A stretch of 64,000 nucleotides of DNA, from assembly GCF_003367315.1 (NCBI RefSeq), contig NZ_CP031415.1, forward strand, positions 1,920,001 to 1,984,000, in the 5' to 3' direction. This stretch comes from Saccharospirillum mangrovi. GTDB lineage: Bacteria; Pseudomonadota; Gammaproteobacteria; Pseudomonadales; Natronospirillaceae. Made by a program: the position numbers and the translations under genes. Each line of letters opens with the position of its first letter. Positions within the stretch are counted from its first letter, which is position 1. This document shows positions 8,157 to 17,978 of the stretch, piece after piece. The notes under the pieces were generated by a model. It was not told the origin of the DNA and made no database searches. It saw only the letters and a program-made list of their open reading frames with translations.

Positions 8157-10490
8157 ATGATTGTTTTATCGGTTATTTATCTCCTATTTGGACTGATTTT
8201 GCTGGGCGGGGGTGCCTGGCTCATTATCCTGAGCGGTAGCTGGTTTTACGCTTTAGCAGGCCTGACGCTGCTGATTACCGCCGCGGCCATTCCTAGACGC
8301 CGCCGTTGGGCGCAATGGTTATACGCTGTTTTTCTGGTGGCAACAGCCGTCTGGGCTTTGCTGGAATCGGGTTTTTCCTGGTGGCCGCTGGCTACCCGCC
8401 TGGGTTTGTTCTTATTGCTCGCCATTCCGCTGCTGTGGCCGCCGCGAACGCAACCTTCCGGAGCCGTTGTACTGATCCCCGTCTGGGCATTGATTGGCGC
8501 TGGTTTGCTAGCCAGCCTGGCCGTAGATACCACACGCATTGACGGGCAAATCGCCAACGTCAACGGAGCGACGAATACCAGTCTGAACGACACCGCCGAT
8601 GGAAGCTGGCACGCCTATGGCCGCAATAATTTCGGGCAACGGTATTCCCCACTGAACCAGATCAACGCTGACAACGTGGCCAACCTCAAACAAGCCTGGC
8701 AATACCAGACCGGCGACGTGAAAGGCCCACAAGATGTGACCGAAACCACCTACGAAGCCACGCCACTGAAAATCGGAACCAGCTTGTTTCTGTGCACACC
8801 GCACAACTGGTTAATTGCGTTGAATGCCGACAACGGCGAAGAACAATGGGTCTATGACGCCGAAGTACCGCCGCAAAGCCAACGCCAACACCAGACCTGT
8901 CGAGGGGTTTCCTATTTGCCACCGGCAAACGGCAACGCCGATGCCATTCAGGTTCAAACCGCCACTGAACCGGCACAAAACCTGGACAGCATTCAGTGCG
9001 ATGCGCAGTTGTTTCTGCCGACTTCCGATGCACGCCTGATCGCCATCGACCCTGAGACCGGCGCCCGCTGCGCCAACTTTGCTGAAGACGGCGTGCTCGA
9101 TCTGATGCACAACATGCCGTTTCAACAGGATGGTTATTACTACTCAACCTCGCCGGCCACCGTCGCAGACGGAAAGGTCATCGTCGCCGGCGCGGTCAAC
9201 GACAACTACGACATCCAGTCGCCGTCCGGTGTGATTCGTGCGTACGACGCCAAAACGGGGGAGTTGGTCTGGAACTGGGACCCGGCAAACCCGGAAGACA
9301 CAGCGCCGATTGCCAGCGGAGAAACCTACTCCACGAGTTCGCCCAACTCCTGGTCTGTTGCCAGCGCCGACGAAGATTTGGGGCTGATCTACTTTCCCAT
9401 GGGCAATCGCACGCCAGACCAACTGGGCATGTACCGGACTGAAAACGAAGAGAAATACGCTTCCTCGGTCGTGGCACTCAGCCTGGAGACCGGCCAGGTT
9501 GCCTGGGTACAGCAGTTTGTCCATCACGACCTGTGGGATATGGACACACCCGCGCAACCAGTATTGCTGGACCTGAACACCGATTCCGGACAACAACCGG
9601 CCCTCGTAGTGCCGACCAAGCAAGGCGACGTCTATGTTCTGAATCGCGCCACCGGCGAGCCAATCATCCCGATAACCGAACAGCCAGCACCCCAGGGTTC
9701 GATTGAGGGTGACCACACCGCCGCTACTCAACCTATTTCCGGATTAACCTTTCGCCCACCGACAATGCGCGAAGCCGATATGTGGGGAGCCAGCGTCATT
9801 GATCAGATGATCTGCCGCATTCAGTTTCGTTCGCTGAAATACGACGGCCAGTACACCGCTCCGTCGGAACAAGGCACCTTAGTGTATCCGGGTAACTTCG
9901 GTGTATTTAACTGGGGCAGCATCGCGGTCGATCCGAACAAAGGTGTGATGTTCGGCATGCCACTCTACCTGGCATTCACCTCCACCCTGGTACCCAAAGA
10001 CGGCCAGGATCTGGGAAAAACCAACCAAGGTGAAGCGGGTTTGAACGAGAACGGTGGCGCACCCTACGCCGTGAACATGAAACCCTTCCTGTCGCCGCTG
10101 GGCGTGCCTTGCCAGCAACCGCCCTGGGGGTATGTCGCCAGTGCCAATCTGAACACCGGCGAAGTCGTCTATCGCCACAAAAACGGCACTATCTACGACA
10201 TGACACCGTTGCCATTGCCCATCGAAATGGGCGTACCCGGCATAGGTGGTCCGATTGTTACCGCGGGCAACGTAGCCTTCCTGGCGGCGACCGTCGACGA
10301 CTATCTACGCGCTTACGACCTGAGCACCGGCGAACAACTCTGGCAAGCACGACTGCCAGCCGGCGGCCAAGCCACACCCATGACTTATCTGAACAGCCAG
10401 GGTGAGCAGATGGTGGTTCTAGTGGCCGGCGGGCATGGCTCGGTAGGCACAACACCCGGTGATTATGTGTTGGCTTATAAGCTGCCTTGA
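8157..10490 (+). CDS. gcd: Membrane-bound PQQ-dependent glucose dehydrogenase
   Basis: The enzyme oxidises aldoses such as D-glucose to lactones on the periplasmic side and passes electrons to ubiquinone. The 777-residue protein has about five membrane segments in its first 130 residues, as in E. coli Gcd (796 residues). An eight-bladed quinoprotein propeller follows, with blade motifs such as WHAYGRNNFGQRYSPLNQI, HHDLWDMDTPAQPVL and VPTKQGDVYVLNRATGEPI. The ATG at 8157 is used because AAGGGA lies 7 nt upstream; in-frame sequence before it starts with TTG and lacks a ribosome binding site. No PQQ biosynthesis genes lie nearby, so cofactor supply must be encoded elsewhere or taken up. Substrate range is not visible from sequence. 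Confidence 0.93.
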   Translation: MIVLSVIYLLFGLILLGGGAWLIILSGSWFYALAGLTLLITAAAIPRRRRWAQWLYAVFLVATAVWALLESGFSWWPLATRLGLFLLLAIPLLWPPRTQPSGAVVLIPVWALIGAGLLASLAVDTTRIDGQIANVNGATNTSLNDTADGSWHAYGRNNFGQRYSPLNQINADNVANLKQAWQYQTGDVKGPQDVTETTYEATPLKIGTSLFLCTPHNWLIALNADNGEEQWVYDAEVPPQSQRQHQTCRGVSYLPPANGNADAIQVQTATEPAQNLDSIQCDAQLFLPTSDARLIAIDPETGARCANFAEDGVLDLMHNMPFQQDGYYYSTSPATVADGKVIVAGAVNDNYDIQSPSGVIRAYDAKTGELVWNWDPANPEDTAPIASGETYSTSSPNSWSVASADEDLGLIYFPMGNRTPDQLGMYRTENEEKYASSVVALSLETGQVAWVQQFVHHDLWDMDTPAQPVLLDLNTDSGQQPALVVPTKQGDVYVLNRATGEPIIPITEQPAPQGSIEGDHTAATQPISGLTFRPPTMREADMWGASVIDQMICRIQFRSLKYDGQYTAPSEQGTLVYPGNFGVFNWGSIAVDPNKGVMFGMPLYLAFTSTLVPKDGQDLGKTNQGEAGLNENGGAPYAVNMKPFLSPLGVPCQQPPWGYVASANLNTGEVVYRHKNGTIYDMTPLPLPIEMGVPGIGGPIVTAGNVAFLAATVDDYLRAYDLSTGEQLWQARLPAGGQATPMTYLNSQGEQMVVLVAGGHGSVGTTPGDYVLAYKLP

Positions 10491-10537
10491 TAAATAACTT
10501 AATAAATAAAAAGCTAGCGTTGCTCTGAACGCGCTTT

Positions 10538-10570
10538 AAAAATATCGCCTCCGCAACGGAGGCGATATTT
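10538..10570. terminator. Bidirectional terminator between gcd and the TfoX-C gene
   Basis: A perfect 14-bp stem (AAATATCGCCTCCG with CGGAGGCGATATTT) closes a 3-nt CAA loop between two convergent genes. It begins at the stop codon of the minus-strand gene and lies about 50 nt after gcd. T runs are short on both sides. Confidence 0.75.
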
Positions 10571-10868
10571 ACAGATCCAAGCGAATGTCTTCGCCATCTA
10601 AGATCGTCAGCAGTTCTCGGTAACCGTCCATTTCCATCAGTAACGACACCTTCTCAGCGGGCGTGATATCCGCCCAATGCCGGTCCTCCAAGGCGCCGAC
10701 CATGGCGTAAAGCAGATTCAAACTGGGGTTGAAATCGGTTTCCTGTTTTAACTTTAAATAGGCACGAACTGGCCCAAGGCGTTCCAGGTCGGCGCGATCA
10801 TGAATATCGATTGCAGCCAGCATAACTGCCGATTTAGGCCCCAGGCCCCGCAATTGTGTCAGCAACAT
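10569..10868 (-). CDS. TfoX C-terminal domain protein
   Basis: A 99-residue protein made of a single TfoX_C domain. LRGLGPKSAVMLAAIDI is the helix-hairpin-helix-like start, then LGPVRAYLKLK, PSLNLLYAMVGALEDRHWADI and EKVSLLMEMDGYREL. In Sxy/TfoX this domain is the C-terminal half of a competence co-regulator; the N-terminal half is absent here, so a regulatory role is uncertain. It is the last gene of the minus-strand run that starts at 13768, 8 nt after the DUF1801 gene, and its stop codon lies in the terminator hairpin. Confidence 0.82.
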   Translation of the reverse strand: MLLTQLRGLGPKSAVMLAAIDIHDRADLERLGPVRAYLKLKQETDFNPSLNLLYAMVGALEDRHWADITPAEKVSLLMEMDGYRELLTILDGEDIRLDL

Positions 10869-10876
10869 AAACCTAC

Positions 10877-11266
10877 CTATTTGAGTCGTTCTAACCGGCC
10901 TTTACGACGCACTATATTTTTATAATCCCACTGTATTTCCCGCGCTTTGGCGATCCAGCGGGCCATGTCATCAGTGTTGATTTGCACTGAGTCGGTATAG
11001 CGTACTTCGGCGGCTTTGAACTTACCTTCGGGTGTCAGTCCGGGTTCATCAAAGGTCTGACCGCTCCAGAACAACAGGCGCACACCGCCTTTCAACTTGC
11101 TGTAACCAACAATAGGATTGCCGTCCAGAAACCACACCGGGTGGCCATGCCAAACCTTGGATTCAGCTTCGGGCAAATACTCTTCAATCAGTGCGGCAAG
11201 ACGATCACAGCAAGCGCGATCCGTCGTCGGCTGAGACTTATGATATTGCAATATATCCGGCGTCAT
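10877..11266 (-). CDS. DUF1801 (YdhG-like) protein
   Basis: A 129-residue cytoplasmic protein with the DUF1801 pattern: LIEEYLPEAESKVWHGHPVWFLDGNPIVGYSKLKGGVRLLFWSG split over two blocks, then the basic C-terminus IVRRKGRLERLK. The family shares a fold with iron chaperone-like YdhG proteins of Bacillus, but its function is not known in Gram-negative bacteria. It sits between the rhomboid protease gene (18 nt upstream) and the TfoX-C gene (8 nt downstream), so the three are likely co-transcribed. Confidence 0.8.
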   Translation of the reverse strand: MTPDILQYHKSQPTTDRACCDRLAALIEEYLPEAESKVWHGHPVWFLDGNPIVGYSKLKGGVRLLFWSGQTFDEPGLTPEGKFKAAEVRYTDSVQINTDDMARWIAKAREIQWDYKNIVRRKGRLERLK

Positions 11267-11284
11267 TGCTGTTTCCTCCTGCCA

Positions 11285-12388
11285 TCAAACCCGATTAAAA
11301 GGTTTGAAATCACTGAGTTCGAAAGTGGTTTCATTGTGCAGAAAATCGTCTATTTCACTGAGACGAATAAAGGAACGCTGCAGATAATTTTTCTCAACGC
11401 CATCTTGCTCGACGGTAATCAACAACTTTTGCATCGCACCTTCAAGATATAGGTAGCCTTTAAATTGAAGGGTCTGACCATTTTCTTCCTGCGTCCAAGC
11501 TGCTCTATACCCCTGCTCGGGAATTTCACCTTCCGCAAGATCTTTCAACGCCTCCAATTCAAGCTGGGACAATTCGCCGTAACGGCCCAGTGGTTCCTCC
11601 TGATTGCCGGACCGGATGATTTCATACCGGGTGCCGCATTCAGAACATACATACAGCCTGTACTCTCTGTAATCTTCCTGATGACCACAATTTGGACACC
11701 AGACATCGGCGTTTCGAATTCTTTTGATTTCGATGACCCGCCTAATGCTCGGTGCCTGAAGATGGAACACCCGTCGTAACAACAGCCCCAATCCTACGCC
11801 GCCCAGCAGTCCACCGATGTGGGCGGAGAACGCCGTTCCACCGGAGTGCTTTATCGTTAAAGCAAAAAAGACCAGTTGGCAGGCTAACCAAGCCAGGATG
11901 GCCCCCCGAGCGGAAAGGTGCGCGATCAATATCCATCGATGGCGAGTCGGGAAATAGAGGTCGGTATGAGCATGTGGGTAGAACACCAGATACAGACCCA
12001 TCACGCCGGATATGGCACCGGAAGCACCGACCAATGGCACAGTTGAAAAACCTCGTAACAGCCAGTAGGTGCCGGTTGCCAACAAGCCCAGTAGCAAATA
12101 ACAGCCAAGGTAACGAACCGGCCCCAACGTGTCTTCAACGTTATCGCCGTACATCCAGAGGAAAAACATATTGCCTAAGATATGAACTAAATTGGCGTGC
12201 AGAAACATCGAGGTGAACGCCGTTTTCCATTCCGGTTGCGCGGCAATAAAACTGTATTGATTGAATACTGCGGCCGTATCGACAGGGATATGTGATAACC
12301 CAAATACGACAAGGTTTGTTGCCAACAGCAGATAGGTAACCCAGGGAATTGAGTTAACCGGGTTATCTTTTTCAACGGGAATTAGCAT
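11285..12388 (-). CDS. Rhomboid intramembrane serine protease with C-terminal zinc ribbon
   Basis: The protein should cleave transmembrane substrates within the inner membrane. The first 205 residues carry six hydrophobic segments. The catalytic dyad is visible as Ser123 in GASGAISG and His190 in AFSAHIGGLLGG, and the conserved HILGNMFFLW segment of transmembrane helix 2 is at residues 69-78. An accessory C-terminal region follows with a zinc ribbon, CPNCG and CSECG, and a soluble tail of about 110 residues, making 367 residues against about 200-280 for simple rhomboids. The family usually carries the zinc ribbon in a cytosolic tail. It sits within a five-gene minus-strand run. Confidence 0.92.
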   Translation of the reverse strand: MLIPVEKDNPVNSIPWVTYLLLATNLVVFGLSHIPVDTAAVFNQYSFIAAQPEWKTAFTSMFLHANLVHILGNMFFLWMYGDNVEDTLGPVRYLGCYLLLGLLATGTYWLLRGFSTVPLVGASGAISGVMGLYLVFYPHAHTDLYFPTRHRWILIAHLSARGAILAWLACQLVFFALTIKHSGGTAFSAHIGGLLGGVGLGLLLRRVFHLQAPSIRRVIEIKRIRNADVWCPNCGHQEDYREYRLYVCSECGTRYEIIRSGNQEEPLGRYGELSQLELEALKDLAEGEIPEQGYRAAWTQEENGQTLQFKGYLYLEGAMQKLLITVEQDGVEKNYLQRSFIRLSEIDDFLHNETTFELSDFKPFNRV

Positions 12389-12418
12389 AGGTGACCTGCC
12401 TGCAACAACTCGCCAATT

Positions 12419-13246
12419 TTAACCCACGAACGGCCTACTTTTTTCAGTATTGGTCCGCGTTGTTCTAGTGGTATGAAATTCAATGCCATTAATCAATGTG
12501 ACCAACACAAAACTTAACAGCATCAATAAATACCACGAACTGAGTTTAGACAACGACACCATTTGCCAGTGTGACGACTGGTTGGGGTAGATCCAGATAT
12601 TGGCATAGGTTGCCAGGTTTTCTGCGATCCAGATAAATAACGCCACCAGGAACCAACCCAGCAACAGCGGCATGCGACGATGGGTATGGATGATTTTGTA
12701 ATAAATAGTCGTGCGCAAAAACAAACCGGCAGTAACCAACAATAACAACCAACGCAAATCCCACCAGAAATGATGCGTGAAAAAATTCAGATAAATCACG
12801 GTCACTAACATCAGTGTATGGATTTTGGCAGGGTAACGGGAGAACCGGAATTCAAATATCCGCCATATTCGCGCGATGTAACTGCCAACGGCGCTGTACA
12901 TAAAACCGGTAAAAAGCGGAACATTGCCGATATGAAAAATCGCGTCTTCAGGATAGCTCCAGGAGCCAATGGCGTCGGAAGTTTTAAACACTTCCATGAC
13001 CGTCGCAACCAAATGAAACACCAGAATAATCAGCGACTCCCTCAAACTTTCCAGACGCGTCGCCAATAACACCAGCTGCGCGGCGATGGCTGAGAGAAAA
13101 ATGAAATCGTAACGATGCAGGCTGTCCAACGGGTACCAGTAGTGCGTCACCAACATAACGGCCAGAAGAAAGCCGCCAAACATACAGGCGTAGGCCTGTT
13201 TCAGTCCGAATATCCAAAATTCAACCAACCACCGATACCCGGCCAT
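12419..13246 (-). CDS. DUF817 family integral membrane protein
   Basis: A 275-residue protein with about eight hydrophobic segments. It matches the DUF817 pattern ([71 protein letters not shown]). No function has been assigned to the family. The conserved Tyr, Trp and His residues inside membrane segments suggest a ligand or cofactor pocket, which is inference. It lies 30 nt upstream of the rhomboid gene and 45 nt after the GNAT gene, so it is part of the same likely operon. Confidence 0.85.
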   Translation of the reverse strand: MAGYRWLVEFWIFGLKQAYACMFGGFLLAVMLVTHYWYPLDSLHRYDFIFLSAIAAQLVLLATRLESLRESLIILVFHLVATVMEVFKTSDAIGSWSYPEDAIFHIGNVPLFTGFMYSAVGSYIARIWRIFEFRFSRYPAKIHTLMLVTVIYLNFFTHHFWWDLRWLLLLVTAGLFLRTTIYYKIIHTHRRMPLLLGWFLVALFIWIAENLATYANIWIYPNQSSHWQMVSLSKLSSWYLLMLLSFVLVTLINGIEFHTTRTTRTNTEKSRPFVG

Positions 13247-13291
13247 TCAATCCGTTCCTTCTGCTCTTTTTGAGAAAAACACCGGCTTTGG

Positions 13292-13768
13292 CTACCGCCA
13301 GCCAATCGTCTCGAACACCATCACCAACGTCTGCTGGTCGTGATAGACAATCTGCTCCAACGGTTTGAATCCCATGCGCGCATAGAGCCCACCATCCAAT
13401 TGTTGTGTCTGTAGATAGAGCTTTTGAATACCGGCGTCGCGGGCGTTGTTTAAAGCGGCGGTCACCAGTGCATTCGCAACGCCCTGGTTCCGATAAGCCG
13501 GGGCGACATAAACACCGCCCAGCCAATGTTCGTAGTTGGGATAGACCGACATTTCATGAAACTTCAGTTCAGCTGCGCCAACCAGAACATCACCTTCCAG
13601 GGCCAATAATGTCATCGGCGGCCCCAAACGACTGGTTTTAGATGACACGTCCGACAGCACCCGATCAAAACCTTGCGGATCGGTCTTGCTGACCCAGTGA
13701 TCGAAATACCAGGTCGCAACCTGCTTGGCGTACTGAGGTTTGTCCGCCAATAACGCAATTTGAAGCAT
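13292..13768 (-). CDS. GNAT family N-acetyltransferase
   Basis: A 158-residue acetyl-CoA-dependent transferase. The acetyl-CoA binding motif A is seen as LGGVYVAPAYRNQGVANALV (V/I-x-x-x-R-x-x-G-x-A), followed by AGIQKLYLQTQQLDGGLYARMGF, the typical motif B ending. The substrate is not predictable. The ATG at 13768 is used; TTG at 13783 and GTG at 13774 are in frame, but the sequence before the ATG (GGGATGGG) looks more like its ribosome binding site. It is the first gene of the minus-strand run leading to the TfoX-C gene. Confidence 0.85.
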   Translation of the reverse strand: MLQIALLADKPQYAKQVATWYFDHWVSKTDPQGFDRVLSDVSSKTSRLGPPMTLLALEGDVLVGAAELKFHEMSVYPNYEHWLGGVYVAPAYRNQGVANALVTAALNNARDAGIQKLYLQTQQLDGGLYARMGFKPLEQIVYHDQQTLVMVFETIGWR

Positions 13769-13812
13769 CCACACCCATCCCAAAAATAAATTTCAGAACG
13801 GCTAGTAATACC

Positions 13813-13844
13813 AAAAAAAACGCCGGCATAAAGCCGGCGTTTTT
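13813..13844 (-). terminator. Rho-independent terminator of fadBA
   Basis: The arms AACGCCGGC (13819-13827) and GCCGGCGTT (13833-13841) close a 5-nt loop. On the minus strand the stem ends in a run of T residues 24 nt after the fadA stop codon. The other side is also T-rich on the plus strand. Confidence 0.88.
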
Positions 13845-13867
13845 CTCAAATCGAACCTGGTGCAAAT

Positions 13868-15061
<1,194 letters not shown>

Positions 15062-17206
15062 TTAACCGTGAAACGTCTGGCCGGATTTGGCCATGTCGCG
15101 CAGTTTGGCTGTCGGCTCGTACAACTTGCCGAGATCGGCGTAGCGATCGCACAGCGCCACAAATTCGGCGACACCGAGGTCGTCGATGTACTTGAGCGCG
15201 CCACCACGGAACGGCGGGAAACCGATGCCGTACACCAAGCCCATATCGGCCTCGGCGGCGGTATCGACAATGCCGTCTTCCAGGCAGCGAACGGTTTCCA
15301 GACACATCGGAATCATCAGGCGATTGATGATGTCTTCTTCACTCAGTTCCTGCTGGTGCCCACGCACACTGGCGACCAGTTCGTGCGCCGTTTCATCGGA
15401 GACTTTCTTGGGTTTGCCTTTCTTATCGATCTCATAACGGTAGAAACCCTGACCGTTTTTCTGGCCGTAACGTTTCTCGTCGTACATCAACTGAATGGCG
15501 GATTTGAAATCCTGCTTCATGCGATCCGGAAAGCCTTCGGCCATCACTTCCTGAGCGTGCACGCCGGTGTCGATACCGACCACGTCCATCAGGTAAGCCG
15601 GGCCCATCGGCCAGCCGAATTTCTCCATGGTTTTATCGACCGCTTCGAAGTTGGCGCCATCACGCAGCAGCATGGCGAAGCCACCGAAATACGGGAACAG
15701 AATGCGGTTGACCAGGAACCCTGGGCAGTCGTTCACAACGATGGGTGTCTTGCCCATTTTCTGTGCGTAGGACACGACGGTTGCGATGGTTTCCGCGCTG
15801 GTTTTTTCGCCGCGAATCACTTCCACCAGCGGCATACGATGCACCGGGTTGAAGAAGTGCATGCCACAGAATTGTTCCGGCTTTTTCAGCGCCGTCGCCA
15901 GTTCGGTGATGGAAATGGTTGAGGTGTTGGACGCCAGCACCGCGCCGTCTTTCAACTGACCTTCGGCTTCGGCCAGCACGGCTTTCTTCACCTTGGTGTT
16001 TTCCACCACGGCTTCGACCACCACATCGACGTTACCGAAATCGCCGTACGACAACGTCGGGCGAATGCGGTTCAGCACGTCGGCCATACCGCGCGCATCC
16101 AGACGGCCACGATCAACCAGTTTGGCGAGCAGCTTGGCGGCTTCGTCCAGACCCAGTTGAATGCCTTCCTCAGCGATGTCTTTCATCAGAATGGGCGTGC
16201 CTTTATAGGCGCTTTGGTAGGCGATACCGCCGCCCATGATGCCAGCGCCGAGCACGGCCGCTTGTTTAACGTCTTTGGCTTGCTTGACGTGTTCTTTGGC
16301 GATCTTTTTGATTTTCTGATCGTTGAGGAACAGGCCAATCAGGTTTTCTGCGGTCAGCGACTTGGCCATTTTGGCGAAGCCTTTGGCTTCAATGGCGAGC
16401 GCCTTGTCCCGTTCAAAACTGGCGTGTTTCTGAATGGTTTTAACCGCTTCGACCGGCGCCGGGTAATGACGACCCGCCTGACCGGCGACGTAACCTTTGG
16501 CGGTTTCGAACACCATCATGCTTTCGATGTTGTTCAGTTGCAGCTTGCCCTTCTTCTGTTCGCGGCGGGCTTTGTAATCGACTTCGCCTGCGGCCAGACG
16601 GCCGAGCAGATGCAAAGCGGTATCGCGCAATTGATCCGGTTCAGCCACGGCATCGACTGCGCCAATTTTGAACGCATCGTCCGGGCGGTTTTCTTTGCCC
16701 GAGGCAATCCACTCGATGGCGTTATCGGCGCCGACCAGACGCGACAGACGCACGGTGCCACCGAAGCCCGGGTAAATACCCAGTTTGATTTCCGGCAAGC
16801 CGACTTTGGCTTTGGTCGACATCACACGGAAGTCGGCCGACAGCGCCATTTCAAAACCGCCGCCCAGTGCCAGGCCGTTGATCGCGACCACGGTCGGGAA
16901 CGGCAGGTCTTCAAAAGCACTGAACAGTTCATTGACGGTGAGGATGTCGGCGATAACGCCGTCTTCATCCTTGGCAAACCACGTCAGGAACTCAGTGATG
17001 TCGGCACCGACGATGAAGCTGTCTTTGCCACTGGATACCAGCAGACCTTTGACGTCGCTGGCGGCCAGCGCCTGTGTCGCTTCGCCCAGTTCGTTCAAGG
17101 TGGCTTGGTTGAATTTGTTGACGGACTCGTCTTGCAGGTCGAACACCATTTCGGCCAGGCCGTTTTCCAGTGCTTCGACACGAATGCCCTTACCCTGATA
17201 GATCAT
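15062..17206 (-). CDS. fadB: Fatty acid oxidation complex subunit alpha (FadB)
   Basis: A multifunctional beta-oxidation enzyme of 714 residues. The N-terminal enoyl-CoA hydratase/isomerase domain (about 1-190) has [18 protein letters not shown] and the catalytic-Glu region [15 protein letters not shown]. The L-3-hydroxyacyl-CoA dehydrogenase domain (from about 310) has the NAD-binding [14 protein letters not shown] motif and [15 protein letters not shown] with its catalytic His. It forms an alpha2-beta2 complex with FadA, encoded just downstream. A PsrA-like dyad about 145 bp upstream suggests fatty-acid-responsive control. Confidence 0.97.
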   Translation of the reverse strand: MIYQGKGIRVEALENGLAEMVFDLQDESVNKFNQATLNELGEATQALAASDVKGLLVSSGKDSFIVGADITEFLTWFAKDEDGVIADILTVNELFSAFEDLPFPTVVAINGLALGGGFEMALSADFRVMSTKAKVGLPEIKLGIYPGFGGTVRLSRLVGADNAIEWIASGKENRPDDAFKIGAVDAVAEPDQLRDTALHLLGRLAAGEVDYKARREQKKGKLQLNNIESMMVFETAKGYVAGQAGRHYPAPVEAVKTIQKHASFERDKALAIEAKGFAKMAKSLTAENLIGLFLNDQKIKKIAKEHVKQAKDVKQAAVLGAGIMGGGIAYQSAYKGTPILMKDIAEEGIQLGLDEAAKLLAKLVDRGRLDARGMADVLNRIRPTLSYGDFGNVDVVVEAVVENTKVKKAVLAEAEGQLKDGAVLASNTSTISITELATALKKPEQFCGMHFFNPVHRMPLVEVIRGEKTSAETIATVVSYAQKMGKTPIVVNDCPGFLVNRILFPYFGGFAMLLRDGANFEAVDKTMEKFGWPMGPAYLMDVVGIDTGVHAQEVMAEGFPDRMKQDFKSAIQLMYDEKRYGQKNGQGFYRYEIDKKGKPKKVSDETAHELVASVRGHQQELSEEDIINRLMIPMCLETVRCLEDGIVDTAAEADMGLVYGIGFPPFRGGALKYIDDLGVAEFVALCDRYADLGKLYEPTAKLRDMAKSGQTFHG

Positions 17207-17347
17207 CGATGCTCTCCGTTTGTATCGCTGCCCAGGTGACGGTTGGAATCCACACTCAGTGTCACTCTATGGCGACTGACTGCGTTTGAAAAAAGCCCGG
17301 TTATCAACCTTTACAGCGTCCGGTTATGGCGGAATCAAACACCAGTT

Positions 17348-17363
17348 TCAAACGATTGTTTGA
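17348..17363. promoter_or_regulatory. PsrA-type operator upstream of fadBA
   Basis: TCAAAC-GATT-GTTTGA is a perfect 6-bp dyad with a 4-nt spacer. It matches the form reported for PsrA sites in Pseudomonas (G/C-AAAC, 2-4 nt, GTTT-G/C). PsrA is a fatty-acid-sensing TetR repressor of fadBA there. The site lies in the 252-bp gap upstream of fadB. The operator call rests on motif and context; no psrA gene is in the window. Confidence 0.6.
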
Positions 17364-17458
17364 TTGTGGCGCCTACGATAGCCCCTGGTCGGTATAAGTC
17401 AACTGACGATGCTTTCGAGGTACCGTGTTTCGGTGGCTCTGGCGGTCGATTATGTCCG

Positions 17459-17953
17459 TTAGCGAGAGAGTATAGAGGCCAAACGCTGCAACGTTTCCCG
17501 AACCTCGGGTAATTGTTCAACGCGGCTTTCATCCCAACACACGCCGATGCCGTCCGCCTGAGCGTCAACCACGCTGTAGTGTTCGGGTAACTGACTCAGA
17601 AAACTGGCCAAGGCGTCGCGGTGGCTTTCGCGTACTCGCTGGTCATCCGCCCATACCCAGCCTTCCGGCAGGTAGGCGCTGGCGACACCGCTGGTGCGCA
17701 GCACAGTAAAAGCCGGTGCCTGATCACGAGAAAAGGCGTGCAGCAGACGGTACAGCGTGCGGAGTTCGCGTTTGCCGCCTACCCGACCGTCCACACTGGT
17801 GTCGGGCACCGCCAGGCTGTACAGCTTGAAGCCTTGCGCCAAAGCGGCCGACCGTACTTTACCCAAGCGCCGATCATGGGCGTTGGGCCGCAGCCACATA
17901 ACGGCACCGGCCAACGTCAGCACTGCAAACAACACAATCAAATTAACCCACAT
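17459..17953 (-). CDS. Small membrane-anchored protein, unknown function
   Basis: A 164-residue protein with a single N-terminal membrane segment (MWVNLIVLFAVLTLAGAVMW) and a soluble domain with RLGKVRSAALAQGFKLYSLAVPD, GGKRELRTLYRLL and LPEGWVWADDQRV. I do not recognise a named family, although comparable proteins occur beside fadBA and uup in pseudomonads. AAGGGAG lies 8 nt before the ATG at 17953; longer in-frame sequence runs through uup in another frame and is not coding. It is 25 nt downstream of uup on the same strand. Confidence 0.75.
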   Translation of the reverse strand: MWVNLIVLFAVLTLAGAVMWLRPNAHDRRLGKVRSAALAQGFKLYSLAVPDTSVDGRVGGKRELRTLYRLLHAFSRDQAPAFTVLRTSGVASAYLPEGWVWADDQRVRESHRDALASFLSQLPEHYSVVDAQADGIGVCWDESRVEQLPEVRETLQRLASILSR

Positions 17954-17978
17954 AACATTGCTCCCTTTTCGTTGCCGT

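Noticed and set aside
17380-17405. CTGGTCGGTATAAG as an enterobacterial FadR site before fadB
   Set aside because: Only one half matches the FadR consensus. The PsrA-like dyad 30 bp away is perfect and fits the lineage better.
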